Program-made: the position numbers and the translations under genes
Part shown: one piece after another, positions 8,586-15,477 of the stretch
Numbering within the stretch: position 1 is the first letter of the stretch
Layout: each line of letters opens with the position of its first letter
Notes under the pieces: model-generated
Told to the model about the DNA's origin: nothing
What the model saw: the letters and a program-made list of their open reading frames with translations, nothing else
The model's database searches: none
Origin: a virus
Direction: 5' to 3' (one strand)
IMG/VR virus record: IMGVR_UViG_3300024519_000011
Location: 1-26,707 of that record
Length of the DNA stretch: 26,707 bases

Positions 8586-9668
8586 TTATCTTGTCTTAGA
8601 TTGAATGTTCTGTTTAGTAGTTGAGCTATTCTGCGTATTTTTTTGAGTACCTGTCGTTTTTGTATTATTTTTCTTTGGTACCTCACCGTCAACATTATAA
8701 CTTTCGAATATAGATGCGCTATTTAAGTTACTTTGTTGTAAAACATCGTTCGTATCTTTGGCATACACTATACCATTATACCCACCTGTACCAATACCGT
8801 TATTATCAATAACCGAGCCATTTGAATATCCGCCTCTTTTACTACTGTTATTAGCCAATCCTCTAAAGGTAGTTTTGAATGAACCTTGAAATGTATTAGG
8901 TACTTGGAGTGTAACTTTAAATGAAACTTTATTTATATTTTCATGACTAAACTCGGGAGCAGCTACGTTAGTAACAACAACTGAATTAAACTCATATACC
9001 ATCATAGGAACATCGGTAATTATACCCTCTCTACGAGAACCATCTTCCATCATATTACCCAATGGGTCAAGCTTTTCTTCTTGGGTTATAGTTGTTGCTG
9101 GTAATACATCACCCTGCATAACAGCACAGTACATACCAATTTTATGGAATGAACTTTTTGGTTTAAGTACATTAGTACTATAAAACTGATTGTGTAGTGT
9201 ATTAAAGAAGTGCCACATCATCATATTACGGTCTTCTACAATAGTGAGTGTAACTGTTTTCATTCCACCATAGTCTGAAATTAATGGATATTGGATTGGT
9301 TTGATTGCATCAATTGAATATGCTCGGCCTTCATCGATTTTAGATTCAATAGTTGGTATTTGAATAGCACTACACGTCCATTTCAATTCAACTTCAGTAT
9401 TAGCACCCCGCCAATACAAATCTTTCCATCGATTCAATGCATTCTCAAATGTATATACATTTTTAGTTGACTGTTTCTTATCAAGATTACCCATAGAAGG
9501 GTCTACTCTGGAAGTTTGTTCTAATTCAGCAATTGTCGATTGTACATATTCACCCCATAGACCAACATAGAACATATTATTCTTAAATAGAGTTGAGTTA
9601 CCATAAAAATCATTAATTCGTTCTGTCATTGACTGATTATACACTGTATATAGCGACGGTCCGGGCAT
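8586..9668 (-). CDS. Tail-tube-fold structural protein (360 residues)
   Basis: A likely virion protein. Residues about 130-265 have the layout of a tail-tube/gp54-like domain: KTVTLTIVEDRNMMMWHFF, an MYCAVMQGD strand, then VYEFNSVVVTNVAAPEFS and VSFKVTLQVPNTFQGSF. The last 90 residues are Ser/Asn/Gly/Gln/Lys-rich and probably disordered, ending in a basic tail. The ATG is preceded by GGAG (AGGAGTAAACTATG on the minus strand). It follows the 208-residue tail-tube-like gene by nine bases, so the two form one minus-strand operon with the 2H gene. It could be a baseplate tube initiator or a decorated tail tube subunit. The exact T4 counterpart cannot be fixed by eye. Confidence 0.6.
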   Translation of the reverse strand: MPGPSLYTVYNQSMTERINDFYGNSTLFKNNMFYVGLWGEYVQSTIAELEQTSRVDPSMGNLDKKQSTKNVYTFENALNRWKDLYWRGANTEVELKWTCSAIQIPTIESKIDEGRAYSIDAIKPIQYPLISDYGGMKTVTLTIVEDRNMMMWHFFNTLHNQFYSTNVLKPKSSFHKIGMYCAVMQGDVLPATTITQEEKLDPLGNMMEDGSRREGIITDVPMMVYEFNSVVVTNVAAPEFSHENINKVSFKVTLQVPNTFQGSFKTTFRGLANNSSKRGGYSNGSVIDNNGIGTGGYNGIVYAKDTNDVLQQSNLNSASIFESYNVDGEVPKKNNTKTTGTQKNTQNSSTTKQNIQSKTR

Positions 9669-9677
9669 AGTTTACTC

Positions 9678-10304
9678 CTAATTAGTTATACACTTTGGTG
9701 GGGTTTCAGGGATAGAGTCGGAGCATCGAATAATTTTTTTAACTTCATATACCCAACTCATTGTGAATGATACTGGGTCTGGGCCCAAGAAGTTTAAGTT
9801 TAAGTCACTTAAATCAGTAGGCCAACATCTTTCATATCTAATTATCTGCCATTCTTGATATGAATCATCTGCAATATGAATCTCAATAAATGGAATCCAC
9901 ATTCTTCTATTTCGGTAATGCTTATCGGCACCATACACTCTATGTTTTGAATCAGTCTGAGGATATGCATTTGGTCCAGTCATACCACTTTGAATCGTAG
10001 ACATATAACGATGCAGGGTCCAATAGTTTTCGGTTCTATCATCTGCTATCATATTCATCGAGATAAGCTTATCATAATATTGATTGTCTTCAGTCACTGG
10101 AATATGAACCAGTCCTTTATAACTACCATCAATTTGATATTTTAAGCTCAATCCGGGTCCAATAAAGGAAGTGATATTTGCATTGATTGTTTCTGAAGAT
10201 GGAGCATCTTCCTCGGTATAAGATACAGGAAGGTCACCGATAATGCATCTTGCAGTACCTTGGTGGAGTCTACCTACCCATCTATCTAGAAGTGGTCCGT
10301 CCAT
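9678..10304 (-). CDS. Tail-tube-like protein (gp19-type fold)
   Basis: A 208-residue protein; T4 tail tube gp19 is 163. The C-terminal half contains EWQIIRYERCWPTDLSDLNL, then GPDPVSFTMSWVYEVKKI. This matches the tail-tube pattern of an aromatic strand, the (Y/W)PTS-I-x-x-L-D-x-S segment and a final FT(V/M)x-W-Y-Y/E strand. The middle, with RMWIPFIEIHIAD, fits the central beta-barrel. It stands next to another tail-tube-like gene. It could be the tail tube itself or a tube-completion or neck protein. The start is supported by GAGGA seven bases upstream of the ATG. The preceding gene ends nine bases upstream. Confidence 0.6.
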   Translation of the reverse strand: MDGPLLDRWVGRLHQGTARCIIGDLPVSYTEEDAPSSETINANITSFIGPGLSLKYQIDGSYKGLVHIPVTEDNQYYDKLISMNMIADDRTENYWTLHRYMSTIQSGMTGPNAYPQTDSKHRVYGADKHYRNRRMWIPFIEIHIADDSYQEWQIIRYERCWPTDLSDLNLNFLGPDPVSFTMSWVYEVKKIIRCSDSIPETPPKCITN

Positions 10305-10313
10305 TGGTTCCTC

Positions 10314-10967
10314 TTACAGGTTAATGTAATACTCAGTTCCTGCTTTAGAACTGAAGCATACTTGGTCAATAACATCATTTAATTTAGTGAAGAATCCACT
10401 TTTAACTAATTCTTCACATTCACCTTTTTTAACATATGCTAAAGTGGCGTGTGGGTTATATGAATCCCATTTTTTATCATTACTCATACCCTCTGATATC
10501 TTGTCATTCAGAGTTCTGAGTTGGTCACTTTCAACATTTACCTTGATAACATCAAAATTTGGATTGGTATCAAATTTATCAACTTTACCAAATTCAATTG
10601 TTATCAATCCACATCCATCACATATATCACTTAATGTATCGGGAGTAGTATCATGTAGACCATATTTAACGGTTACGTGAGGTACGAATTCATATCCATC
10701 AATGCCTTCATCTGCATTTATGTATAGAGATTCCTCAGGTATCATTTTACGCGTCCAGTACTTTAGGATAGCTCCCACATTATCATTTAATGGTAATAAT
10801 GCACAACTGTACGTATATGTATAGTCTCTCTTAGCTTTAACATCCTTAGAGTTTCCATTGTCCTTCTTAGTAGTCGCTTCAATCATAGGTAATAAAGGCG
10901 ACCTACGCTTTTGGGTGCGTGTAGGAAGAGCTAAGTCAGTTTCCATTTTCATAAAATCAAATTCCAT
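10314..10967 (-). CDS. 2H phosphoesterase-family protein
   Basis: A 217-residue protein. Two HxT motifs define the family: PHVTVKYGL (His97, Thr99) and NPHATLAYVKKG (His173, Thr175), 76 residues apart and each followed by a hydrophobic strand. The preceding YSCALLP strand and the GYEFVPHVT context fit the two-lobed LigT/2H fold. The first 45 residues are extra, basic and probably disordered. Family members hydrolyse 2',3'-cyclic phosphates, 2'-5' oligonucleotides or cyclic nucleotides; T4 Acb1 (gp57B) is a 2H enzyme that degrades CBASS signals. Both His/Thr pairs are intact, so activity is likely but the substrate is unknown. It is first in an operon with two tail proteins and begins about 31 bases after a TATAAACT promoter-like element. 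Confidence 0.75.
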   Translation of the reverse strand: MEFDFMKMETDLALPTRTQKRRSPLLPMIEATTKKDNGNSKDVKAKRDYTYTYSCALLPLNDNVGAILKYWTRKMIPEESLYINADEGIDGYEFVPHVTVKYGLHDTTPDTLSDICDGCGLITIEFGKVDKFDTNPNFDVIKVNVESDQLRTLNDKISEGMSNDKKWDSYNPHATLAYVKKGECEELVKSGFFTKLNDVIDQVCFSSKAGTEYYINL

Positions 10968-10998
10968 AATTAATACTTTCTTTAAGTGTGCTATAGCT

Positions 10999-11010
10999 AG
11001 TTTATAAACT
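10999..11010. promoter_or_regulatory. Palindromic divergent late-type promoter AGTTTATAAACT
   Basis: A perfect 12-base palindrome between divergent genes. Each strand presents TATAAACT, the element that recurs upstream of many genes here and resembles the T4 late promoter TATAAATA. On the minus strand it lies 31 bases before the 2H-gene ATG. On the plus strand it ends only eight bases before the ATG at 11019, which would give almost no leader. Confidence 0.55.
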
Positions 11011-11018
11011 ATCAGTGT

Positions 11019-11219
11019 ATGACAACTATTAATTTAAAACAAAACGAAAGTAATCCGACTTATAATCAATATCAGGATGAGCGCAACTGTCGTCGTATAT
11101 GGGATGTCAGTGGAGGTCCATATAAAGGATGTGTCGTAGGTGGGTGGATTACTGGAGATGGTGACACAGATACATGTAGCGATTGTTCCGATAATCGATT
11201 TCCTGTAACATGTGAATAA
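11019..11219 (+). CDS. Small cysteine-rich unknown protein (66 residues)
   Basis: No family is recognised. The protein has five cysteines, including a CSDC pair, and a Gly/Asp-rich centre (GGPYKGC, GDGDTDTC), which could bind metal or form disulphides. There is no Shine-Dalgarno sequence. The only possible in-frame start is the ATG at 11019, since a TAG lies at 10998 and no alternative codon is between. The TATAAACT element ends eight bases earlier, so the mRNA may be leaderless. A hairpin terminator follows the stop codon directly. This isolated unit with a promoter and a terminator supports a real gene, but its small size keeps confidence moderate. Confidence 0.6.
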   Translation: MTTINLKQNESNPTYNQYQDERNCRRIWDVSGGPYKGCVVGGWITGDGDTDTCSDCSDNRFPVTCE

Positions 11220-11220
11220 A

Positions 11221-11240
11221 AAAGGCTCGTAAGAGCCTTT
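11221..11240. terminator. Bidirectional rho-independent terminator
   Basis: AAAGGCTC-GTAA-GAGCCTTT forms an 8-bp stem with a 4-base loop, with A-rich and T-rich flanks on both sides. It lies between the converging genes at 11019-11219 and 11243-11821, two bases from each, so it can end transcription from both. Confidence 0.8.
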
Positions 11241-11242
11241 AA

Positions 11243-11821
11243 TTACATAAACTTACTGAAGTCTATTCCACCATAGGGTTCACCAAACTTACTTGTAATA
11301 GTCTTACTAGTTTCATCAGTTGCATCCCACTCAGTTACTTGTTTTTTAGTAGAAGTGTCCTTCAACTCATTTTTCTTAGGCTTTACAGCACCTACATTGT
11401 CTTTCTTAGGATTAGCCGCATTAGAGTTAACAGTTTTCTCAGCTCCTGATGTAGAATCCCACTCAGTTACTTGTTTTTTAGTAGAAGTGTCCTTTATGTT
11501 ATTTTTAGGTGCCTTTACCGCATTAGTCATATTAACCATTTCAGTATTTTTCACATTACCCATTACATCTTCTATGTGATTGATAAGAGTATTACCATCC
11601 TTTACGGAGCGCTCTTTCTTTTGCTTCGCAGTTAGGTATGACTCAGCGCTATAGTGAACTTCTTCTAGTTCAACTACATTCCAAAATGGAAATAACTGTT
11701 TCTGACCAGCCACTTCTTTCTCTTTCATTTCTAGAGGCTTAAGTGTTTGTAAGTTTTCCTGAAGTAGGTTCTCGAATTCCTCATTATTAGGTAATTCGTA
11801 ATTATTTCGTTCTGTAGCCAT
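11243..11821 (-). CDS. Unknown protein with internal duplicated segment (192 residues)
   Basis: No known family. The first 65 residues are acidic and helical. The second half is Lys/Asn/Thr-rich and carries a duplicated 13-residue segment KDTSTKKQVTEWD (near residues 110 and 154), encoded by an exact 39-base direct repeat, with weaker similarity around it. Both copies are followed by a Ser/Thr/Lys-rich linker. This looks like a short binding motif repeated in a disordered region. The gene stands alone: it has a TATAAACT element 29 bases upstream of its start and ends at a terminator. It could be a minor virion or scaffold-associated protein; nothing in the sequence settles that. Confidence 0.75.
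   Translation of the reverse strand: MATERNNYELPNNEEFENLLQENLQTLKPLEMKEKEVAGQKQLFPFWNVVELEEVHYSAESYLTAKQKKERSVKDGNTLINHIEDVMGNVKNTEMVNMTNAVKAPKNNIKDTSTKKQVTEWDSTSGAEKTVNSNAANPKKDNVGAVKPKKNELKDTSTKKQVTEWDATDETSKTITSKFGEPYGGIDFSKFM
11324..11362. repeat. 39-bp exact direct repeat, copy 1
   Basis: It starts ATCCCACTCAG and ends GAAGTGTCCTT, and is identical to 11456-11494. It lies in frame within the 192-residue unknown gene, with a spacing of 132 bases (44 codons). Confidence 0.9.
11456..11494. repeat. 39-bp exact direct repeat, copy 2
   Basis: The second copy of the repeat at 11324-11362, in the same reading frame. Identity at DNA level, including third codon positions, suggests a recent duplication or gene conversion, or selection on the DNA itself. 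Confidence 0.9.
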
Positions 11822-11850
11822 GATATTAAGCCCTTAGTTGTGTATAATAG

Positions 11851-11875
11851 AGTTTATAACGATACAGTATAAACT
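11851..11875. promoter_or_regulatory. Divergent late-type promoter pair
   Basis: AGTTTATA (11851-11858) and TATAAACT (11868-11875) form an inverted pair with a 9-base spacer in the gap between divergent genes. The minus-strand element lies 29 bases before the start at 11821, and the plus-strand element ends 26 bases before the ATG at 11902. Confidence 0.6.
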
Positions 11876-11901
11876 ATTATAAATATTCACTTGGGTCAAC
11901 G

Positions 11902-12231
11902 ATGAAACAGTTTTATGATTTTTTGGATTCAATTAATGAGGTAAATCCGACATTAGTTGAAGGAGTTAAACAAGCACATAAGATAATTTATGAAGGGCTT
12001 GGTACTGAAATGGCTGTAGATGAAGCCGATATGAAATTAGAGGAAAAATCTGAGCCTATACTTCCCGTATCTGAACCTTCTATTGATGATGATTTTAATA
12101 CATCACTTGAAGAAGTACCAGTCGATAGTATTGATGACTCATCAGGCTCAGATGATATGGCGATAGAAGGCGAAGACTTATCTACGCCCGATGACCTTCC
12201 AGTAATTGATGATGGTATAGAAGAGATGTAA
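11902..12231 (+). CDS. Small acidic unknown protein (109 residues)
   Basis: Two parts are visible. Residues 1-35 are helical and moderately charged, with FYDFLDSINEVNPTLVEG then a KQAHKIIYEG helix. The remainder is strongly acidic and Ser/Pro-rich with many Asp/Glu (for example SIDDDF, SIDDSSGSDD) and is probably disordered. Short helix plus acidic tail is seen in phage prohead core and scaffold-like proteins, but this is only a compositional resemblance. It is driven by its own TATAAACT element. It converges on the next gene with the two stop codons directly abutting and no terminator between them. Confidence 0.65.
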   Translation: MKQFYDFLDSINEVNPTLVEGVKQAHKIIYEGLGTEMAVDEADMKLEEKSEPILPVSEPSIDDDFNTSLEEVPVDSIDDSSGSDDMAIEGEDLSTPDDLPVIDDGIEEM

Positions 12232-13338
12232 TTATTTTTTATCAATAAGTGGGTTCAGTGACTGTCGGTCTCTACGAGCCTTCTTATTGTCTTCTTTCTC
12301 CAATTCACGTACTTTCTTTTTAATTTCACGTTCACGTACTTTGTTTTTATCTCGCGATGCTTGACGTATCTCTTTATTACGTTTACGACGTTTATTAGTC
12401 ACATTACCACGAACAATAAATGAATCAACTTCATCCAATACTCTACTCACTTTAACTTCTTCATCACTGAATGTATTAAGTGCATTTTTACGTTGATTTA
12501 TTTGTTCGTTATGTTCTTTCTTCATTTCATCAATCTGGTCCCATACACCATACATCGGTTCATAGTTTTGAGTGATGTATTTATTTAATCCACTACCAGT
12601 CAGTGCCTGTTTTGGTGTATTATCTTGAGGGATGTATCTATCATCTCTCCATGCTTTACCTTCAACAAATACTCGTTCAACTACAAATCTACCACTACCA
12701 GTCACCTTAACTAATGTCATATGTTCTGCATTTGCAGCCCAGTTGATACATTTGCTCATAGTCTCCTTTCCATCCACGTAGAAGAGCTTTACTGTTTCAG
12801 TACACTGGAAGACCACTCCCCAATAAAAACCCTTTGTATCGGGTGGAGAGATGTCCTTAAGCTCTCTAGTAAACATGTAACCATTACGTCTACCACCAAC
12901 TTCCTCTGGTTTAGTATTAGTATCCATTTTCCAAAATGAGTTTAGATTTGGATTACCATGAAAAATTTGAGTTTCTACAGTTTCACGAGCCTGTAATTCT
13001 GACTGTACCATTGCAATATACCATAGACCATCTTCCATTATAGTTGGATTAGATGTGTGGTAAAATACATTTAAAGTACCATCAATGAACTGAATCCAAT
13101 TTTCGTCTTCTTCATCTTGAAAATTCCATATCTCAAACCAACTTTCGTAATCAGCCTGTGCTTGGGTAGGTAACTCATCTACAAGGAACATATTTCTGAA
13201 CTGAATTGGATTATATCCGAAATCTTGAGATTTGTAAGTAATCCAGAAGTCTAAAATAATATCCTTATGGTCTTTCCAGTTAATGCCATCATTCAGATAG
13301 TTTACTAAACGAATTCCTGCTATTTTTATTGACTTCAT
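12232..13338 (-). CDS. Unknown 368-residue protein with basic C-terminal coiled coil
   Basis: No recognised family. The first 240 residues look globular and beta-rich, with many Trp/Tyr (segments such as DGINWKDHKDIILDFWITYK and DGLWYIAMVQSELQ). Residues about 270-360 are highly charged and helical, dominated by Lys/Arg/Glu (KKKVRELEKEDNKKARRDRQ), suggesting a coiled coil or nucleic-acid-binding tail. A GTTTATA element (minus-strand TATAAAC) lies 27 bases upstream of the start, so late expression is likely. The beta-rich front with a basic tail could fit a virion protein that touches DNA, but this is inference. Confidence 0.8.
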   Translation of the reverse strand: MKSIKIAGIRLVNYLNDGINWKDHKDIILDFWITYKSQDFGYNPIQFRNMFLVDELPTQAQADYESWFEIWNFQDEEDENWIQFIDGTLNVFYHTSNPTIMEDGLWYIAMVQSELQARETVETQIFHGNPNLNSFWKMDTNTKPEEVGGRRNGYMFTRELKDISPPDTKGFYWGVVFQCTETVKLFYVDGKETMSKCINWAANAEHMTLVKVTGSGRFVVERVFVEGKAWRDDRYIPQDNTPKQALTGSGLNKYITQNYEPMYGVWDQIDEMKKEHNEQINQRKNALNTFSDEEVKVSRVLDEVDSFIVRGNVTNKRRKRNKEIRQASRDKNKVREREIKKKVRELEKEDNKKARRDRQSLNPLIDKK

Positions 13339-13364
13339 AATATCTCTATATGGGTTATACTCTT

Positions 13365-13371
13365 GTTTATA
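13365..13371 (-). promoter_or_regulatory. Late-type promoter TATAAAC
   Basis: GTTTATA on the plus strand reads TATAAAC on the minus strand, 27 bases before the ATG of the 368-residue gene. Spacing and sequence match the other TATAAAC elements. The remaining 13372-13458 gap holds only the AAAGGAG ribosome-binding site of the next gene. Confidence 0.5.
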
Positions 13372-13458
13372 CTACTAAAAATAATTTATATGACAACGGA
13401 ATCAAAGTTTCTATATTTCTCATAGTAAATCAGACTATATCTAAAAAAGGAGCCACAT

Positions 13459-13953
13459 ATGCTAAATATAAACTGGCAGGGAGTTATGACCAGACATCTT
13501 CACGCAAAAGCTGATGAGGATGTTTACAGTAAAGTATCTATCAAACACACTAATGAAGGTGATATGCAATCATTTCTGAACTCATTTGAAGATACATTAG
13601 AGACAAATAATTTCAAGCAGCTGTTTACCTTCCCAGTTCGTTGGAAAAAGCTGGGAATTGATACCAGTGACTATGAAAAGAACCATTTCATCGTAGATTT
13701 TGACTCAGTCCAGTTTACAGCCAGATTAGTTGATATTGCAATTACTCGCAAATGTAAAAATGGTATTGATATTTTCGAATACGTGCTTTCATTTATGAAA
13801 GAGGTAGAGAACGAAGATACATCAATTGCAGTTGCTTATCTAAATCGCAAAGAAGAAGATGAGGATGGTAAAAAAAATATTGTTGAATATGATGTTAAAC
13901 TTACCTTAACAGATGAAAAAACAAAAATCGCACCAGATTTTGATGCATTTTAA
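13459..13953 (+). CDS. Unknown 164-residue protein
   Basis: No family recognised. It has a strong AAAGGAG site seven bases before the ATG. The protein looks globular, with alternating strands (HFIVDFDSVQFTARLVDIAI) and an acidic, Lys-rich surface; residues 120-150 form a likely beta hairpin interrupted by a KEEDEDGKK turn. There is no signal peptide or membrane segment. No clear TATAAAC element lies close upstream, so it may use a different promoter class from its neighbours. It ends at a strong terminator. A small soluble nucleic-acid or protein-binding phage protein is possible, but no function can be assigned. Confidence 0.75.
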   Translation: MLNINWQGVMTRHLHAKADEDVYSKVSIKHTNEGDMQSFLNSFEDTLETNNFKQLFTFPVRWKKLGIDTSDYEKNHFIVDFDSVQFTARLVDIAITRKCKNGIDIFEYVLSFMKEVENEDTSIAVAYLNRKEEDEDGKKNIVEYDVKLTLTDEKTKIAPDFDAF

Positions 13954-13967
13954 TAATATGAATATAG

Positions 13968-13994
13968 AAAAAGGTAGCATAAGCTACCTTTTTT
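13968..13994. terminator. Bidirectional rho-independent terminator
   Basis: AAAAAGGTAGC-ATAA-GCTACCTTTTT is an 11-bp stem with a 4-base loop followed by T residues. It serves the plus-strand gene ending at 13953. Its right arm meets the stop codon of the minus-strand secreted-protein gene (13993), so it can also stop that transcript. Confidence 0.85.
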
Positions 13995-15045
13995 AGTTTC
14001 TAAGTCTTACTTCAACATCACCATCAGGTACTTGGAATGTCTTTGATATAATTCCGCTTCTATTATAGTCAGTTTTTTTATCTATAAAGATATTCCAGTG
14101 CATAATTTGATGTCGAGCGGCCGAACCAAGTTGAAATCGAATTTCTTGTTTAGGTAATACATCTAAATACATGAAGGATTGGATATCTACACTAGATGAG
14201 TAGTATTTTTTATTCTTCTTACGCATCGTACTAGCATACTCTACGGTCACTTCTTTATATACCTTACCATTGACTAAGATTTCAAGAACATAGGCTCTAG
14301 GGCGCTTAAAACCGATGTAGATGCCTGTATAGTTCCCTCGTGTATTATGTTGGAACTCATATGGCGAGTCTTTCCAATATTGCTTTACATCCTCTAAATA
14401 TCTTGGCTCCAATCGACCACTTTTATCTACTACAAGGTCACGACAGTTATTGGTCCAAGGCATGAAATACTTTTTTAGATACTTAACCTCACCGTTACGA
14501 TTATATCCCGATGTATTTCCATGGAATATCCACTTCTTATTGTATTTAGGTATAAATGAGATAGTTACGTCTGTATCATATCTACGTTCTACGTCTACAT
14601 TTAATTTATGAGGAAATAGTGCCTCCGGAGTCATATTTGGATTAAGGAATGCACCCATCATTTCAATACATGCATGAATTCGTTTACGGAAATTACGTTC
14701 CTGTTTTAACAAACTAACTCTACTTTTGAAAAATGAATTATTCCATTTTGCATATGAATCAATGAATTTTTTACTAATTACGAAAAAATGGTCACATGTT
14801 TCATCGGGTAATGAATTGATAGACACTGAATTACATCGTCTAGAATATATAATCTCACTAAGATTAATTGCCTCTTTACGTAATTGGTTAAGTTGATTGG
14901 TTAATTTCGCAGGTAACTTACTGTTAGCTGATATCAGTTCTAGATTTTGCTTTGCGTTCAGAATTTTACGCTGTGCATCGAGGTCTATTATACTACCCCA
15001 AGCAGAGAGTGATAAGAATGCGATTATTAAGATAAATTTGTTCAT
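13993..15045 (-). CDS. Secreted unknown protein, moron-like (350 residues)
   Basis: The N-terminus MNKFILIIAFLSLSAWG is a typical Sec signal peptide with likely cleavage near residues 17-18. The mature part has a helical section with Cys pairs (RRCNSVSINSLPDETCDHFF) and a C-terminal beta-rich half with many Tyr/Lys strands (ending FQVPDGDVEVRLRN). I do not recognise the family. It has its own sigma70-like promoter (TTGACA-16-TATATT) and a good GGAGG site, and it ends at a terminator. This independent unit with an export signal is the usual form of a phage moron expressed early or constitutively. A role at the cell envelope, such as superinfection exclusion, is a guess. Confidence 0.8.
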   Translation of the reverse strand: MNKFILIIAFLSLSAWGSIIDLDAQRKILNAKQNLELISANSKLPAKLTNQLNQLRKEAINLSEIIYSRRCNSVSINSLPDETCDHFFVISKKFIDSYAKWNNSFFKSRVSLLKQERNFRKRIHACIEMMGAFLNPNMTPEALFPHKLNVDVERRYDTDVTISFIPKYNKKWIFHGNTSGYNRNGEVKYLKKYFMPWTNNCRDLVVDKSGRLEPRYLEDVKQYWKDSPYEFQHNTRGNYTGIYIGFKRPRAYVLEILVNGKVYKEVTVEYASTMRKKNKKYYSSSVDIQSFMYLDVLPKQEIRFQLGSAARHQIMHWNIFIDKKTDYNRSGIISKTFQVPDGDVEVRLRN

Positions 15046-15065
15046 GACGAACCTCCTTACTTCCT

Positions 15066-15093
15066 AATATAGAAAATGAAGGAGTTTTGTCAA
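15066..15093 (-). promoter_or_regulatory. Sigma70-type promoter of the secreted-protein gene
   Basis: On the minus strand TTGACA (15088-15093) and TATATT (15066-15071) are separated by 16 bases, 20-48 bases before the ATG at 15045. The -35 box is a perfect match to consensus. It differs from the TATAAAC class and is probably read by host polymerase. Confidence 0.65.
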
Positions 15094-15101
15094 TTAAGTT
15101 A

Positions 15102-15401
15102 TTAAATAAAATCAAATCCTTTAGCAGGAGGATTTATTTTACTGTTCTTATTAGATTTACTTACAGGTATATCTTTACTAAGAGCAGACATAGGACGACC
15201 TGTCATAACCTGCACTGTAGTTTTTTTAAACCCTGAAGCTTTTCTAGTAGGAACTTCCGGATTTACTGGAGTTACAGGAGTTTTTCTCTTTTTGGTTTTT
15301 GGTTTATTTTTTGGCACTTCGTCAACCACTTCGGCTACGTCGCTAATTGTATCTGAAGAAACTTCTTCTAGGAAGTCTTTTGTTTCATTATTGGAACTCA
15401 T
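15102..15401 (-). CDS. Small basic Pro/Lys-rich protein (99 residues)
   Basis: No family recognised. Residues 1-28 are acidic (NNETKDFLEEVSSD), while residues 30-90 are rich in Lys, Pro, Ser and Thr (KPKTKKRKTPVTPVNPEVP). The product is probably disordered and could bind nucleic acid. A GAGGTGACCT stretch just before the ATG gives a good ribosome-binding site. A TATAAACT element lies 25 bases upstream, as half of a divergent pair shared with the endolysin gene, suggesting late expression alongside lysis. The composition gives little evidence for a specific role. Confidence 0.65.
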   Translation of the reverse strand: MSSNNETKDFLEEVSSDTISDVAEVVDEVPKNKPKTKKRKTPVTPVNPEVPTRKASGFKKTTVQVMTGRPMSALSKDIPVSKSNKNSKINPPAKGFDFI

Positions 15402-15423
15402 AGGTCACCTCACTTAATTAATT

Positions 15424-15457
15424 AGAGTTTATATACTAGTAAGTAAGTATAAACTCT
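15424..15457. promoter_or_regulatory. Divergent late-type promoter pair, 10-bp arms
   Basis: AGAGTTTATA (15424-15433) and TATAAACTCT (15448-15457) form a perfect inverted repeat with a 14-base spacer. One arm serves the 99-residue gene on the minus strand and the other the endolysin on the plus strand, 22-25 bases from each start codon. Confidence 0.65.
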
Positions 15458-15477
15458 TTTAACTCAGGAGGTGTATA

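Noticed and set aside
10387-10680. Plus-strand open frame opposite the 2H phosphoesterase
   Set aside because: The minus strand carries both HxT motifs; the plus frame has no motif or ribosome-binding site.
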